Shown here one piece after another: positions 54,779 through 63,911 of a stretch of DNA of 64,000 nucleotides. The number at the start of each line of letters is the position of its first letter. Position 1 is the first letter of the stretch. The notes under the pieces are model-generated. The model had not been told where the DNA came from, searched no databases, and saw nothing but the letters and a program-made list of their open reading frames with translations. Source of the stretch: JABDJZ01 sp047619685 (GTDB taxonomy: Bacteria > Bacteroidota > Rhodothermia > Rhodothermales > UBA10348); the NCBI GenBank assembly GCA_047619685.1, contig JBLHLC010000014.1, forward strand, positions 1 to 64,000. Direction: 5' to 3'. A program made the translations under genes and the position numbers.

Positions 54779-56551
54779 ATGCGCTTCTTTTCGACCCTGG
54801 CGGCGAGCTTCCTTGGAACGCTCCTGGGCCTCGGCCTGCTGTTTCTATTCGGACTGCTCTTCGTTTTCGCGCTCGCGTCCACCTCTGAACAGGCCCCAAC
54901 TGTGCGGAGTGGGTCCGTCCTGGTTGCCGAACTATCTGGTGCCTATCCGGAAGCCGTTTCCGGGGATCCCATTGCCCAGGCTTTTGGCAGCGAGTCCCGG
55001 CTGGACCTGCACGACGTCACCCGGGCCTTTCGGATGGCCGCTTCAGATGACCGCATCGACGGCGTCTGGCTCAAGATGGGTGATCTCCAGACGGACTGGG
55101 CCTCGCTGGATGCCATTCGTCGGAGTATTCAGGAGGTGCGGGCAACTGGCAAGCGCGTTATTGCCACATCAAGCCGGTTCTATCTGGGCGAAGACGAACT
55201 CTTCGTGGCCTCCGCAGCGGACTCGATTCTCCTTGACCCCGAGGCGTTATTCGAATTCAACGGGTTCGCCCTTCAGATGACGTTTTTCAAGCGACTCATG
55301 GAAAAGGCCGGTGTCGCTCCTCAGGCCGTCAGGGCCGGCCGATTCAAGAGTGCGGTCGAGCCCTACCTGCGGGAGGATCTGTCGGACGCCAACCGCGAGC
55401 AACTGGAGGCGCTACTGACAGACATTCAGGCCAGCTTTAATGACGCTTTGTCCGCTTCGCGCTCCATTGAGCCGGCAGAGTTGACGCGGCTGGCTCAGGC
55501 AGGGAACGTCATGAACGCCAGGTCCGCGCTGACAGCCGGATTGATCGACGGACTGGCGTACTCCGACGAAGTTGAGGCGGCATTCGGGGAGGAGATCAAG
55601 ACGATAAACCTCACCCGCTACGCACGCTCGCCGGCCTCAGCAGCGGGCATAAAATCCGGTCGGGATGGAGAAATCGCCGTCGTTATTGCCGAAGGAACCA
55701 TTGTGGCTGGCGGGCGCTCGGCCTTCCCTGGCGCGGGAGGCAGCGAGATCGGATCCGCAACGTTTGCCAAGGCGATGGAGCGGGCCCGGACCGACGATGA
55801 TGTCGATGCCGTCGTACTGAGAATTAACTCACCGGGTGGCTTTGCTCCGGCGGCCGACGCCATGCTGCGCGAAATCCTCCTGACAAAGAAAACAAAGCCG
55901 ATTGTGGTGTCGATGGGTGGCCTGGCGGCATCGGGCGGTTACTGGATTGCCGCCCCCGCAGACACAATCGTCGCGGAGCCCCTGACGCTCACCGGATCCA
56001 TTGGCGTGTTCGGCCTGATGATGGATTTTTCCGAACTCATGGAAGAGCGGATAGGTGTCACGTTTGACGGTGTCCAGACAGCGCCGTCGGCCGACCTGAA
56101 TTCCGGAACACGTGGACTGAGCACGTCCGAAAGAGCGGCCCTCGAGGCTTCCATCGACCAGACGTACGCGGAATTCCTTCGCATCGTCGCTGAAGGCCGC
56201 CACATGACCACTGACCAGGTCCACGCGCTGGCGCAGGGGCGTGTGTGGACGGGGCGCGCCGCAAAGGAGATCGGTCTGGTGGACGTTCTTGGTGGACTGG
56301 ACACAGCAGTAGCCCTCGCCGCGGAACGGGCACATCTGGAGCCTGGGTCCTACCAGGTTCGGGAATTCCCGCGCCCGGCTACCTTCGTCGAGCGCTTCTC
56401 GGAAGCTCTCGAGGCGCGAATTGTCGGCCCGAGCCCATTCGAAGTCTACCTCCCTTCCCCGCTCTCAGCCGCTTTGGGAGGCCTCCGCGCCCTGGCGCAG
56501 ATGCCGCCGGGCGTGCACGCCAGACTGCCGTTTACGATCGAAATCCGGTAG
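54779..56551 (+). CDS. sppA: Signal peptide peptidase SppA
   Basis: A 590-residue membrane serine protease that degrades cleaved signal peptides. N-terminal anchor (STLAASFLGTLLGLGLLFLF). Catalytic dyad: Lys190 in GRFKSAVEPY and Ser385 in AASGGYW, the same spacing as E. coli Lys209/Ser409. Long-form SppA with two Clp-like halves. ATG at 54779 fits the family start MRFFSTLA; ATG at 54737 has a better AAGGA site but adds an unconserved prefix. Confidence 0.9.
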   Translation: MRFFSTLAASFLGTLLGLGLLFLFGLLFVFALASTSEQAPTVRSGSVLVAELSGAYPEAVSGDPIAQAFGSESRLDLHDVTRAFRMAASDDRIDGVWLKMGDLQTDWASLDAIRRSIQEVRATGKRVIATSSRFYLGEDELFVASAADSILLDPEALFEFNGFALQMTFFKRLMEKAGVAPQAVRAGRFKSAVEPYLREDLSDANREQLEALLTDIQASFNDALSASRSIEPAELTRLAQAGNVMNARSALTAGLIDGLAYSDEVEAAFGEEIKTINLTRYARSPASAAGIKSGRDGEIAVVIAEGTIVAGGRSAFPGAGGSEIGSATFAKAMERARTDDDVDAVVLRINSPGGFAPAADAMLREILLTKKTKPIVVSMGGLAASGGYWIAAPADTIVAEPLTLTGSIGVFGLMMDFSELMEERIGVTFDGVQTAPSADLNSGTRGLSTSERAALEASIDQTYAEFLRIVAEGRHMTTDQVHALAQGRVWTGRAAKEIGLVDVLGGLDTAVALAAERAHLEPGSYQVREFPRPATFVERFSEALEARIVGPSPFEVYLPSPLSAALGGLRALAQMPPGVHARLPFTIEIR

Positions 56552-56556
56552 CCCGA

Positions 56557-58074
56557 TCAGATCAATACCTGGCCCGTCATTTCCGGCGGGTGCCCTTCGC
56601 CAAGCAGTGCCAGAATCGTCGGGGCCACGTCGCCAAGTTTGCCGGGTTTTATTGGTCCGTCGAAGCCGTCTTTGATGATGAGGTGCGGCACCGGCACGGT
56701 CGTGTGCGCGGTGTGCGGCGATCCATCCGGATTCTTCATCCGATCCGAGTTGCCGTGATCGGCGATGATGTTGATGCTGTAGCCCGATTCCAGCGCCGCC
56801 TCTACGACGGTCCGCGTGCAGGCATCCACGGTCTCGATGGCAGCCACCGCCGCCTCAAACACGCCAGTATGGCCCACCATGTCGGGGTTCGCGAAGTTGA
56901 GAATGGCCAGGTTGGGCCCTGACTCGCGCAACGCGGCGGCTACCCGGGCGGCCAACTCCGGTGCGCTCATTTCCGGCTGCAGGTCGTACGTGGCCACCTT
57001 GGGCGAGGGCACAAGTATCCGGGTCTCGCCGGTGAACGGAGTCTCCCTTCCTCCGCTGAAGAAGTAGGTCACGTGGGGGTACTTCTCCGTCTCGGCGGCG
57101 CGAAGCTGCGTCCCTCCCCTTGCCTCAATGACTTCGCCCAGGGTCCAGGTCAGGTTCACCTTTGGAAAGGCCACGGGGAAATCAAACTCGGAATCGTAGA
57201 TGGTAAATGTCACCAGATTCAGATTCAGCAGTTCTCGCTCAAACCCCGAAAATGCCGGATCCATCAGGGCCCGACTGATCTGTCTGGCCCGGTCGGCCCT
57301 GAAGTTGAAGAAAATGACGGTGTCGCCGTTGGCGATGCGGGGTGCCCCTTCGATGACTATCGGCTGTACGAATTCGTCCGTGACCCCCGCCGCGTAGCTG
57401 GCTTCGAGCGCTGCCGTGGCTGTCTCGAAGCGCGCGCCGACGCCATTCAACAGGAGGTCGTAGGCAAGCTTGATCCGCTCCCACCGTTGGTCCCGGTCCA
57501 TGGCATAGTAACGGCCAATCACCGAGGCGATCCGGCCGACGCCGATCTCTGACGCCCGTGCCTCAAACTCTTGGGCGTAGCCAACGCCTCCGTGGGGGTC
57601 CGTGTCACGACCGTCGGTGCATGCGTGCACCCAAATCTGGTCGCTATTCAGTCCCGTCTGGGCTGCCATGCGGACCAAGGCCGCCAGATGGTCCGTGTGC
57701 GAGTGCACGCCTCCGTCCGAAAAAAGCCCGATCAGGTGCAGATTCGCCCCCCGGGCCTGTACGCCCTTCATGGCCACGGAAAGGACCTCGTTTGAAAAGA
57801 AATCGCCGTCCTCGATGGCCTTGTCGATCCGTGTAATGTCCTGATACACGACCCGGCCGGCGCCAAGGTTCATGTGCCCTACCTCCGAATTGCCCATCTG
57901 TCCTTTTGGCAAGCCGACTTCGAGGCCTGATGCCTCCAGCGTAGAGTGTGGGTACTTCCGGAAAAGCGAGTCCAGGAACGGCTTGCGGGCGGCGTCGATG
58001 GCGCTGACCGAAGGGTCCTCCGCGATGCCGTAGCCGTCCAGAATGATCAGGATGTGCTTTTGATCTTTGGTCAT
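56557..58074 (-). CDS. gpmI: 2,3-bisphosphoglycerate-independent phosphoglycerate mutase
   Basis: Interconverts 3- and 2-phosphoglycerate. About 505 residues. Catalytic Ser63 lies in MGNSEVGHMN; metal ligands are in ILDGYG, DMVGHTG and ADHGNSD. ATG at 58074 puts the Ser at its usual position and starts one base after the nth stop; an in-frame ATG at 58086 would overlap nth. Convergent with sppA. Confidence 0.95.
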   Translation of the reverse strand: MTKDQKHILIILDGYGIAEDPSVSAIDAARKPFLDSLFRKYPHSTLEASGLEVGLPKGQMGNSEVGHMNLGAGRVVYQDITRIDKAIEDGDFFSNEVLSVAMKGVQARGANLHLIGLFSDGGVHSHTDHLAALVRMAAQTGLNSDQIWVHACTDGRDTDPHGGVGYAQEFEARASEIGVGRIASVIGRYYAMDRDQRWERIKLAYDLLLNGVGARFETATAALEASYAAGVTDEFVQPIVIEGAPRIANGDTVIFFNFRADRARQISRALMDPAFSGFERELLNLNLVTFTIYDSEFDFPVAFPKVNLTWTLGEVIEARGGTQLRAAETEKYPHVTYFFSGGRETPFTGETRILVPSPKVATYDLQPEMSAPELAARVAAALRESGPNLAILNFANPDMVGHTGVFEAAVAAIETVDACTRTVVEAALESGYSINIIADHGNSDRMKNPDGSPHTAHTTVPVPHLIIKDGFDGPIKPGKLGDVAPTILALLGEGHPPEMTGQVLI

Positions 58075-58075
58075 G

Positions 58076-58951
58076 TTATTTGTCATTGGGCCTTCCGTAG
58101 GCCATATCGCCTATGCGGACGTCGTGTACCCGTCGCAAGGAGCGCCCGGTCTTCGAATCAAAAAGGTTCATGGAGCCGCACTTGGGACACGCCTCCTGCC
58201 GCACACCGCCTCGGTCCTCTCGCGGCACGCTGTGATCTACGTAGTGGTGACGTGTGCCACACCAGAGTCGGCCCCGAGATGGCTTCAGCCCTTCCCTGGG
58301 ACTCGGCATCCTGGACAAGGCTTCCCACTGGGGACAGAGACCGGAGAGCGGACACCCGCCGCATCCAGGGTTCCGGGCCGTACAGGTGTAGCGGCCATGC
58401 AGAATAAACAGGTGGTGTGCCTCAGAGAGCACATCCGGAATCATCACTCTGCGCAAATCCTGTTCTACAGCGTCTGGAGTTGCCGAGGTGCGCCGAACAA
58501 GTCCCAGTCGATGGGCCACTCTGAATACGTGTGTATCGACAGGCATGGAACTCACGCCAAAGGCGGCTCCCGCGACAACTTGAGCCGTCTTCCTCCCCAC
58601 ACCCGGCAGCGTCTGAAGCTCTGCGATCGTGCCCGGAATAGCACCACCAAACCTCTCCATGACCTGGCTGGCCATCCCTACCAGATGCCTGGACTTGTTG
58701 TTTGGGAAGGTGATCGAGGAGATGAGAGGGAATACCTCGTCTGCCGACGCCCTCGCCAGGGTCTCCACGTCTGGATAAGCCCGAAACAGGTCGGGACTGA
58801 TTTCGTTGACGCGGCGGTCTGTGCACTGGGCAGACAGGATCACCGCAACGAGCAGCTCGAATGGATTCTGGTGCACCAGTTCGGTCTCGGGCCGCTCGAT
58901 TACGTCCGACAGGAGGCGAACTACCTGACTTGCTTTGGCCTTTCGACCCAT
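58076..58951 (-). CDS. nth: Endonuclease III with C-terminal zinc-ribbon extension
   Basis: A DNA glycosylase/AP lyase, 291 residues against the usual 210-220. HhH LPGVGRKTAQVV with catalytic Lys121, MPVDTHVFR with Asp139, and [4Fe-4S] ligands in C-X6-C-X2-C-X5-C (CTARNPGCGGCPLSGLC). The last 75 residues are extra: a basic stretch, then WCGTRHHYVDH and EACPKCGSMNLF, together a possible zinc ribbon. Start at ATG 58951; divergent from the DUF4105 gene, upstream of gpmI. Confidence 0.92.
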   Translation of the reverse strand: MGRKAKASQVVRLLSDVIERPETELVHQNPFELLVAVILSAQCTDRRVNEISPDLFRAYPDVETLARASADEVFPLISSITFPNNKSRHLVGMASQVMERFGGAIPGTIAELQTLPGVGRKTAQVVAGAAFGVSSMPVDTHVFRVAHRLGLVRRTSATPDAVEQDLRRVMIPDVLSEAHHLFILHGRYTCTARNPGCGGCPLSGLCPQWEALSRMPSPREGLKPSRGRLWCGTRHHYVDHSVPREDRGGVRQEACPKCGSMNLFDSKTGRSLRRVHDVRIGDMAYGRPNDK

Positions 58952-59033
58952 GGTACCGTCTCTGATATTTCGTCTTCGTAAAGCCTCCGGACCAGTATAC
59001 TTCCCCCACTCAAGAGCCTCCTTGAACTCTCTG

Positions 59034-60221
59034 ATGATCCGAACCGCCGGCCTCCTCCTCGTCCTGCTCCTGAGCCCCTCCCCGACTGTCGCCCAGTTGC
59101 CAGATACCCTGAGTGATGTGGGGAGACTTTATGTCCTCACCATCCTCCCTGGCGAAGACGTATATAATCGATACGGGCACACGGCTATCCGCGCGCAGGA
59201 CCGCCAGAAGGGGCTCGACGTGACCTTCAACTACGGCACGTTCGACTTTGAGGCGCCGGGGTTCATCGGCAACTTCATCCAGGGAGAAATGGACTATTTC
59301 CTCTCCTTCGGCTCCACGCGGCGGGCCCTGCAAAGTGCAACACTCCAGGCTAGAGCCGTTCGCCAACAGCTGCTGGACGTTTCCAAAGAGCACCGCGACG
59401 CGATCTACTCGGCACTCCTGAAGAATGCGGAGGAAGAAAATCGCGAGTACAGGTACGACTTCCTGTTTGACAACTGTGCGACACGCCCCCGCGACATTCT
59501 CGCCACCGCGCTCGGGGCGTCCGTGACCTGGGACAACGGGACGGGGCTTCAGCAATCCTTCCGGCAGTTACTGGACCCGTATCACGCTGCTTCGCCGGAC
59601 ATAGACCTTGGAACGGACCTGGTACTCGGCTCTCGTCTTGATCGGGAGGCCTCCGCTTCAGAAGAGGCGTTCCTTCCGATTCGACTTGAGGCTATTCTGG
59701 CTGCCGCCGAAGTCGAGGATCAATATGGCCGCAGGCCGCTCGTGTTGGTTTCAGACACGCTCATTTGGTCTCCCCGACCTGTATTTCCAGAGCGCGCTTT
59801 CCCGTGGCCAACGCTTCTGACGGGCCTCTTGCTGCTGGCGGGCCTCCTGACGCTGAAACGCTCCTTGGTCGTGGGAAGGCAACTGCCTCTGTTCGACAAC
59901 GCGCTCCTGGCCACGCTCGGAGTTGTCGGTGTTGTGCTTTTGTACATGGCAACCGCCACGTCCCATGTTGTCACTGGAGCCAACTACAACCTGCTCTGGG
60001 CCCTTCCCACCCATCTCGCAGCAATCTTCCTCTTCAAGCGTCTTGGAACACGCAAGACTGGCGTTTATCTGGTGGGCGCTGCGGTACTGGCGGCCCTCAG
60101 CCTTACCGGGGGATGGCTTCTCCCGCAGCCGCTTCCCATGGCCATGGTACCCATCGTCCTCCTGGCGGTGATTCGGTTCGGCAGTGCCGGAATTTTGCGC
60201 CTCCGCGCAAAAGAGGCCTGA
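59034..60221 (+). CDS. DUF4105 / Lnb-type membrane protein
   Basis: A 395-residue protein with signal peptide ending PTVAQ. The N-terminal periplasmic domain has YNRYGHTAIRA, FNYGTFDFEAPGF and FDNCATRPRDIL, the conserved His and Cys of lipoprotein N-acyltransferase Lnb and DUF4105 proteins. Five or so hydrophobic segments form the C-terminal half. A role in lipoprotein maturation is plausible. ATG at 59034 puts the signal peptide at the start. Confidence 0.82.
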   Translation: MIRTAGLLLVLLLSPSPTVAQLPDTLSDVGRLYVLTILPGEDVYNRYGHTAIRAQDRQKGLDVTFNYGTFDFEAPGFIGNFIQGEMDYFLSFGSTRRALQSATLQARAVRQQLLDVSKEHRDAIYSALLKNAEEENREYRYDFLFDNCATRPRDILATALGASVTWDNGTGLQQSFRQLLDPYHAASPDIDLGTDLVLGSRLDREASASEEAFLPIRLEAILAAAEVEDQYGRRPLVLVSDTLIWSPRPVFPERAFPWPTLLTGLLLLAGLLTLKRSLVVGRQLPLFDNALLATLGVVGVVLLYMATATSHVVTGANYNLLWALPTHLAAIFLFKRLGTRKTGVYLVGAAVLAALSLTGGWLLPQPLPMAMVPIVLLAVIRFGSAGILRLRAKEA

Positions 60222-60236
60222 AAGGCTGAAGAATAA

Positions 60237-62705
60237 TTAGGCTAACGGCCCGGGGTAGATCTCGGCCTGCGCTGGAGCGGAAGGAGGAGGATTGGGCATG
60301 GGCGGATGGGGAATCTGTGGTGCAGTAACGGGAGCTGCAGACCGATGGATCTCCCGACGCGGAGCGGGCCGTGAGCGAAGCACCCCGTTTCCTGAGGGTG
60401 CAGACGCCTGCCTGCGCTCGTTCCCACTTCCGAAACGGCCGTAGTAGCTTCGATCGCCAAAGTATCCGTAGGCCTGACGGGCGTTGAACCCGTTCAACAC
60501 GGCGTAGCGGCCACCCGTCCCTGCCTGGTCCAGAAGATCCATCGCTTCGCGGACGTCGGCTTGCTGAGCCTCTCCCGCACGCAATACTACCAACACGGCG
60601 TCGGCCAGACTGGAAACGGCAACCGTACGCCCGGCGGTCAAGAGCGGGCCGCCATCAATCACGATCCTCGAGAACGCCCCGCGGAGATAGTTGACCATGG
60701 CGCGCAGGTCTGGCGAAGCCAGGAAGTGACCGTTGCTCACGTCTATGTCTCCCAAGGGCATGACGTAGAGGCCGTCCACCTCCGTGGCCTGGACACTCTC
60801 GCGTACCAGACGGCCTTCGTAAAGGACATTCGATACGCCCGGCAGGGCTGGCGTGCCCATCAATCCATGTGCGCTGGGATGCCAGGCGTTCAGATCCAGG
60901 AGGAGAGTCCGATGACCGGCTGCGGCCATGGTAACCGCCAGATTGGCCGCCACCACGGACTTGCCGTCTCCGGTGGTTCCTGACGTCACGAGAACAGTCT
61001 GTACCGGTCGCCCGGAGCCGCCCATTTCGACCGCCATCGCGACACGCGCGAAAGCGTCCGCCGCCGCGGATTGCGGAGCCGTGACGGTCACCAGCTCCGG
61101 GGCTACGCCCGAAGCGTATCGACTCCGGGATCTGGCTACTTTCTTGAGGTCGGGGATCACTCCGGCAATAGGGATTCCCAACCTGCGCAGTTCGTCCGGG
61201 TGGCGAAGACGCTCGTCCGTGACCTCTCTCCCGAAGATGGAGGTGGTTCCGACGGCAAGGCCCAGTAGCGTGGCCAGGGCAAGAACGTAGACGGGACGCG
61301 GTTCCACCGGGTCTACCGGGACTTCGGCCGTATCCAGTACCCGCACGCTGCCAAACTCCGAAGCTTCGGCAATCCTGGCTTCCTGGTACCGCTCCTGCAG
61401 CCACTCGAAGGTCATTTCCTCGGAGCGCCTTGCCCTCTCCAGGCCGGCCAAAGCCACCGAGTGCTCCGGTATACGGCTGAACTCTTGCGCATCGCGATCG
61501 AGTCGACTCCCCAACACGCGGATTCTGGCTGTCAGGCCGGACGCCTCAATGGTCTTGGTTGTTATCTGCTGGCGAAGCCGGCTCACATTGGCCAATGCGC
61601 CCGTAATTCCCGCGCCGTCTCCGAGACGTCTGGCCATTTCGGGGTCGATGCCGCCCGTGGCCAGCACCTCATCCACAAGCCGGCGGGCCCGAATGGACAC
61701 CTCCGTGCGCAGGGCCGCCAACTCCCTGATTTCCCTGAGAAGGTCCGTGTCCCGCTCCTCGTTCCCGCGCAACCCCGGGTTGCGGGCATACTTGAGCTCG
61801 ACCTGCGCCTCTCGGCCCGCAACGTCTTCCTGCAGGGCAACGATCTCGTTTTCGACGCCCGAAGCGACCCTCTCGTAGAGATTGGGCTCGATTTGGCCCA
61901 CCTGCTCACGGAGGGACTCCAATTCTGACTCTACCACCTGGAGCTCCACCTGGGCCTGATCCCGTCTGGACTGGAGATCGGCCATGCGTTCCGTAAGGGC
62001 GGTGACCTCCTGGTCCAGAGCGATCGCGCCTTCACGCTCCTGGTACTCCCTCAGGCTGTTCTCCGCTGCCTTCAACTCAGCCTGCCGAGCGGTGATCTGC
62101 GACTCCAGGAATGACCGGACGCCTGTTGCCTCCGACCTGCTCATTTCAAGATTTCTGGCGGCGTATTCGGCAGCGTAGAGGTTCGCGACGTACTGGGCCT
62201 CCCGGGGTAGCCGGCTTCTTGCACCGATGCGCACAACACCGACCTCTCGGCGAACCTGCTCGATATCAATGCTCTTCTGGACCACGCGGGCCAGGGAAAC
62301 CAGCGTAAGTGTAGGCGTTGTGGCTGCCACGAAAATGGGCCAGGTACCCAGTGGGGCGTCCGACCCACTGGCGTCCAGATCGGTCAGCATGCGTCCTGCC
62401 ACCCGTTTGGCAAGGCCCAGGGATTCCAGAATCTCGACCTCGACCAGAATGTCCCTGAAGGCCCCGCTGCCGCCCAGGTCCAAGACCTCGCCGCGGCCTT
62501 TCGTCTCGATTATCACCGAGGTCTCCGCGCGATAGACGGGCTCCTTGACGTAGAGGTAAGCCGCGGCCAGTCCCACGAAGAGGAGCAGGCTTCCGATTAG
62601 GACCCATTTACCTCTTAATCCAGTCTGGATCAGATGTCGGATGAGGACCCGGTTTTCGGCGGGGGCGGCTGTTTGCGGCACTGTATTGGAGACGAGTTTA
62701 TTCAC
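60237..62705 (-). CDS. Wzc-like polysaccharide chain-length protein with BY-kinase domain
   Basis: An 822-residue inner membrane protein. N-terminal Wzz domain (first helix VLIGSLLLFVGLAAAYLYV, long coiled-coil about 180-440), second helix near PVYVLALATLLGLAVG, then a cytoplasmic ATPase: Walker A SGTTGDGKS, Walker A' LLLDLN and Walker B IVIDGGP. The second acid of the usual Walker A' DAD is Asn here. A Tyr-rich stretch (YGYFGDRSYYGRF) and a Pro-rich tail follow. It controls length of an exported glycan. It overlaps the next gene by four bases. Confidence 0.88.
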   Translation of the reverse strand: MNKLVSNTVPQTAAPAENRVLIRHLIQTGLRGKWVLIGSLLLFVGLAAAYLYVKEPVYRAETSVIIETKGRGEVLDLGGSGAFRDILVEVEILESLGLAKRVAGRMLTDLDASGSDAPLGTWPIFVAATTPTLTLVSLARVVQKSIDIEQVRREVGVVRIGARSRLPREAQYVANLYAAEYAARNLEMSRSEATGVRSFLESQITARQAELKAAENSLREYQEREGAIALDQEVTALTERMADLQSRRDQAQVELQVVESELESLREQVGQIEPNLYERVASGVENEIVALQEDVAGREAQVELKYARNPGLRGNEERDTDLLREIRELAALRTEVSIRARRLVDEVLATGGIDPEMARRLGDGAGITGALANVSRLRQQITTKTIEASGLTARIRVLGSRLDRDAQEFSRIPEHSVALAGLERARRSEEMTFEWLQERYQEARIAEASEFGSVRVLDTAEVPVDPVEPRPVYVLALATLLGLAVGTTSIFGREVTDERLRHPDELRRLGIPIAGVIPDLKKVARSRSRYASGVAPELVTVTAPQSAAADAFARVAMAVEMGGSGRPVQTVLVTSGTTGDGKSVVAANLAVTMAAAGHRTLLLDLNAWHPSAHGLMGTPALPGVSNVLYEGRLVRESVQATEVDGLYVMPLGDIDVSNGHFLASPDLRAMVNYLRGAFSRIVIDGGPLLTAGRTVAVSSLADAVLVVLRAGEAQQADVREAMDLLDQAGTGGRYAVLNGFNARQAYGYFGDRSYYGRFGSGNERRQASAPSGNGVLRSRPAPRREIHRSAAPVTAPQIPHPPMPNPPPSAPAQAEIYPGPLA

Positions 62706-63898
62706 TGAGTAGTGACGCCCCGGCGAACCGGCTCTCTGAACGCTCGTGAACGAGTGCTCGTCGTAACTGCGGCGCGGCGCTGTACTTCGCGCGTCTTCGC
62801 TTCAGGCAGCTTGTTGACGTCGAGGTACGTGGAGATGTCGAAGTAACCGAGGTCCCAAAGCACAATCATGGCGAGGGCCCCGACAACACCGACAATGATG
62901 TTGGCGCTCGCCACGTCGGCGAAGCCTATGACCAATCCTAGAAGACCCAACGTGCAGCCAATCAGGTAGAAAATGGTGACGGCGCGAGCGTGGATGCCTG
63001 ACGCGCGGCTGAGCATCCTGTGGTGCAGGTGATCGCTATCGGCACGCAGTGGACTCCGACCTAGCGCGAGACGCCGAACAACCGACATGACCGTATCGAG
63101 TGCGGGAAGTCCAAGGATGACCAAAACCGCCATTGCGCGATTTGTGGTCGGCTCCGCCTGAACGACGACGAGGGACAAGACCGCCAGCAGATATCCTATC
63201 AAGAGGCTTCCGGTGTCTCCCATGAATATTTTGGCTGGCGGCACATTGAAGCGCAGGAATGCAAGCACCGCGCCCATCAGGGCAAGAGCCAGCAGAAGCG
63301 GGCCTCCGGTGAGCCCGCCCAGAATCACGAAGAAGCTGATGACGATTACCGTCAGGCCACCTGCCAGACCATCAAGACCATCAATCAGGTTTATCGCGTT
63401 CATGACGAACACCACCCAAATGATGACCGCGGGATAAGCCAGGATCGCCCCGATCGCACCACCACCCAGAAGTGTGGAGACGGCGGCGATGAACTCCGTA
63501 GAAGCGACCAGAGGGGTGGCCGCGACGATCTGCGCGAGCAGCTTGACGGGCGCTCCCATCGGACGGGTATCGTCATAGAACCCAACGAAGGCGGCCACGG
63601 AACCACCAGAAAGAATTGCCAGAGCAGTCACCTTCGAGAACGGGATTGCCAACAAACCCAATCCTCCGCCGAGCCCGGTCGCCAGAAACAGCGACACCAG
63701 AACACCGGCAAGAATCCCGAACCAGATAGCTATGCCACCTGTCCGCGGGGTCGCAGCGGCGTGAAGCTTCCGGTCGCCATCGGGCATATCCAGCCAAGAG
63801 CGCTGCTTCGCGTACCGGGTGATGGAGGGCATGAGCAGGTACGTGACACCGAAGGCTGTCAGACCTGCCAGGATAGCATTTCCGTCTGGAATGTTCAT
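62702..63898 (-). CDS. WecA/MraY-type polyprenyl-phosphate sugar-1-phosphate transferase
   Basis: A 398-residue integral membrane enzyme that loads the first sugar-phosphate onto undecaprenyl phosphate. About ten hydrophobic segments. Marks are DMPDGDRKLHAAATPRTGG, GFYDD, NAINLIDGLDGLAGG, FMGDTGS and DHLHHRML. WecA-like rather than MraY because no mur/fts genes surround it and it pairs with a Wzc-type gene. ATG at 63898 (MNIPDGNA) precedes the first helix; the frame continues open to the window edge but without credible start. Confidence 0.9.
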   Translation of the reverse strand: MNIPDGNAILAGLTAFGVTYLLMPSITRYAKQRSWLDMPDGDRKLHAAATPRTGGIAIWFGILAGVLVSLFLATGLGGGLGLLAIPFSKVTALAILSGGSVAAFVGFYDDTRPMGAPVKLLAQIVAATPLVASTEFIAAVSTLLGGGAIGAILAYPAVIIWVVFVMNAINLIDGLDGLAGGLTVIVISFFVILGGLTGGPLLLALALMGAVLAFLRFNVPPAKIFMGDTGSLLIGYLLAVLSLVVVQAEPTTNRAMAVLVILGLPALDTVMSVVRRLALGRSPLRADSDHLHHRMLSRASGIHARAVTIFYLIGCTLGLLGLVIGFADVASANIIVGVVGALAMIVLWDLGYFDISTYLDVNKLPEAKTREVQRRAAVTTSTRSRAFREPVRRGVTTQ

Positions 63899-63911
63899 CA
63901 CACTTTGCGGC

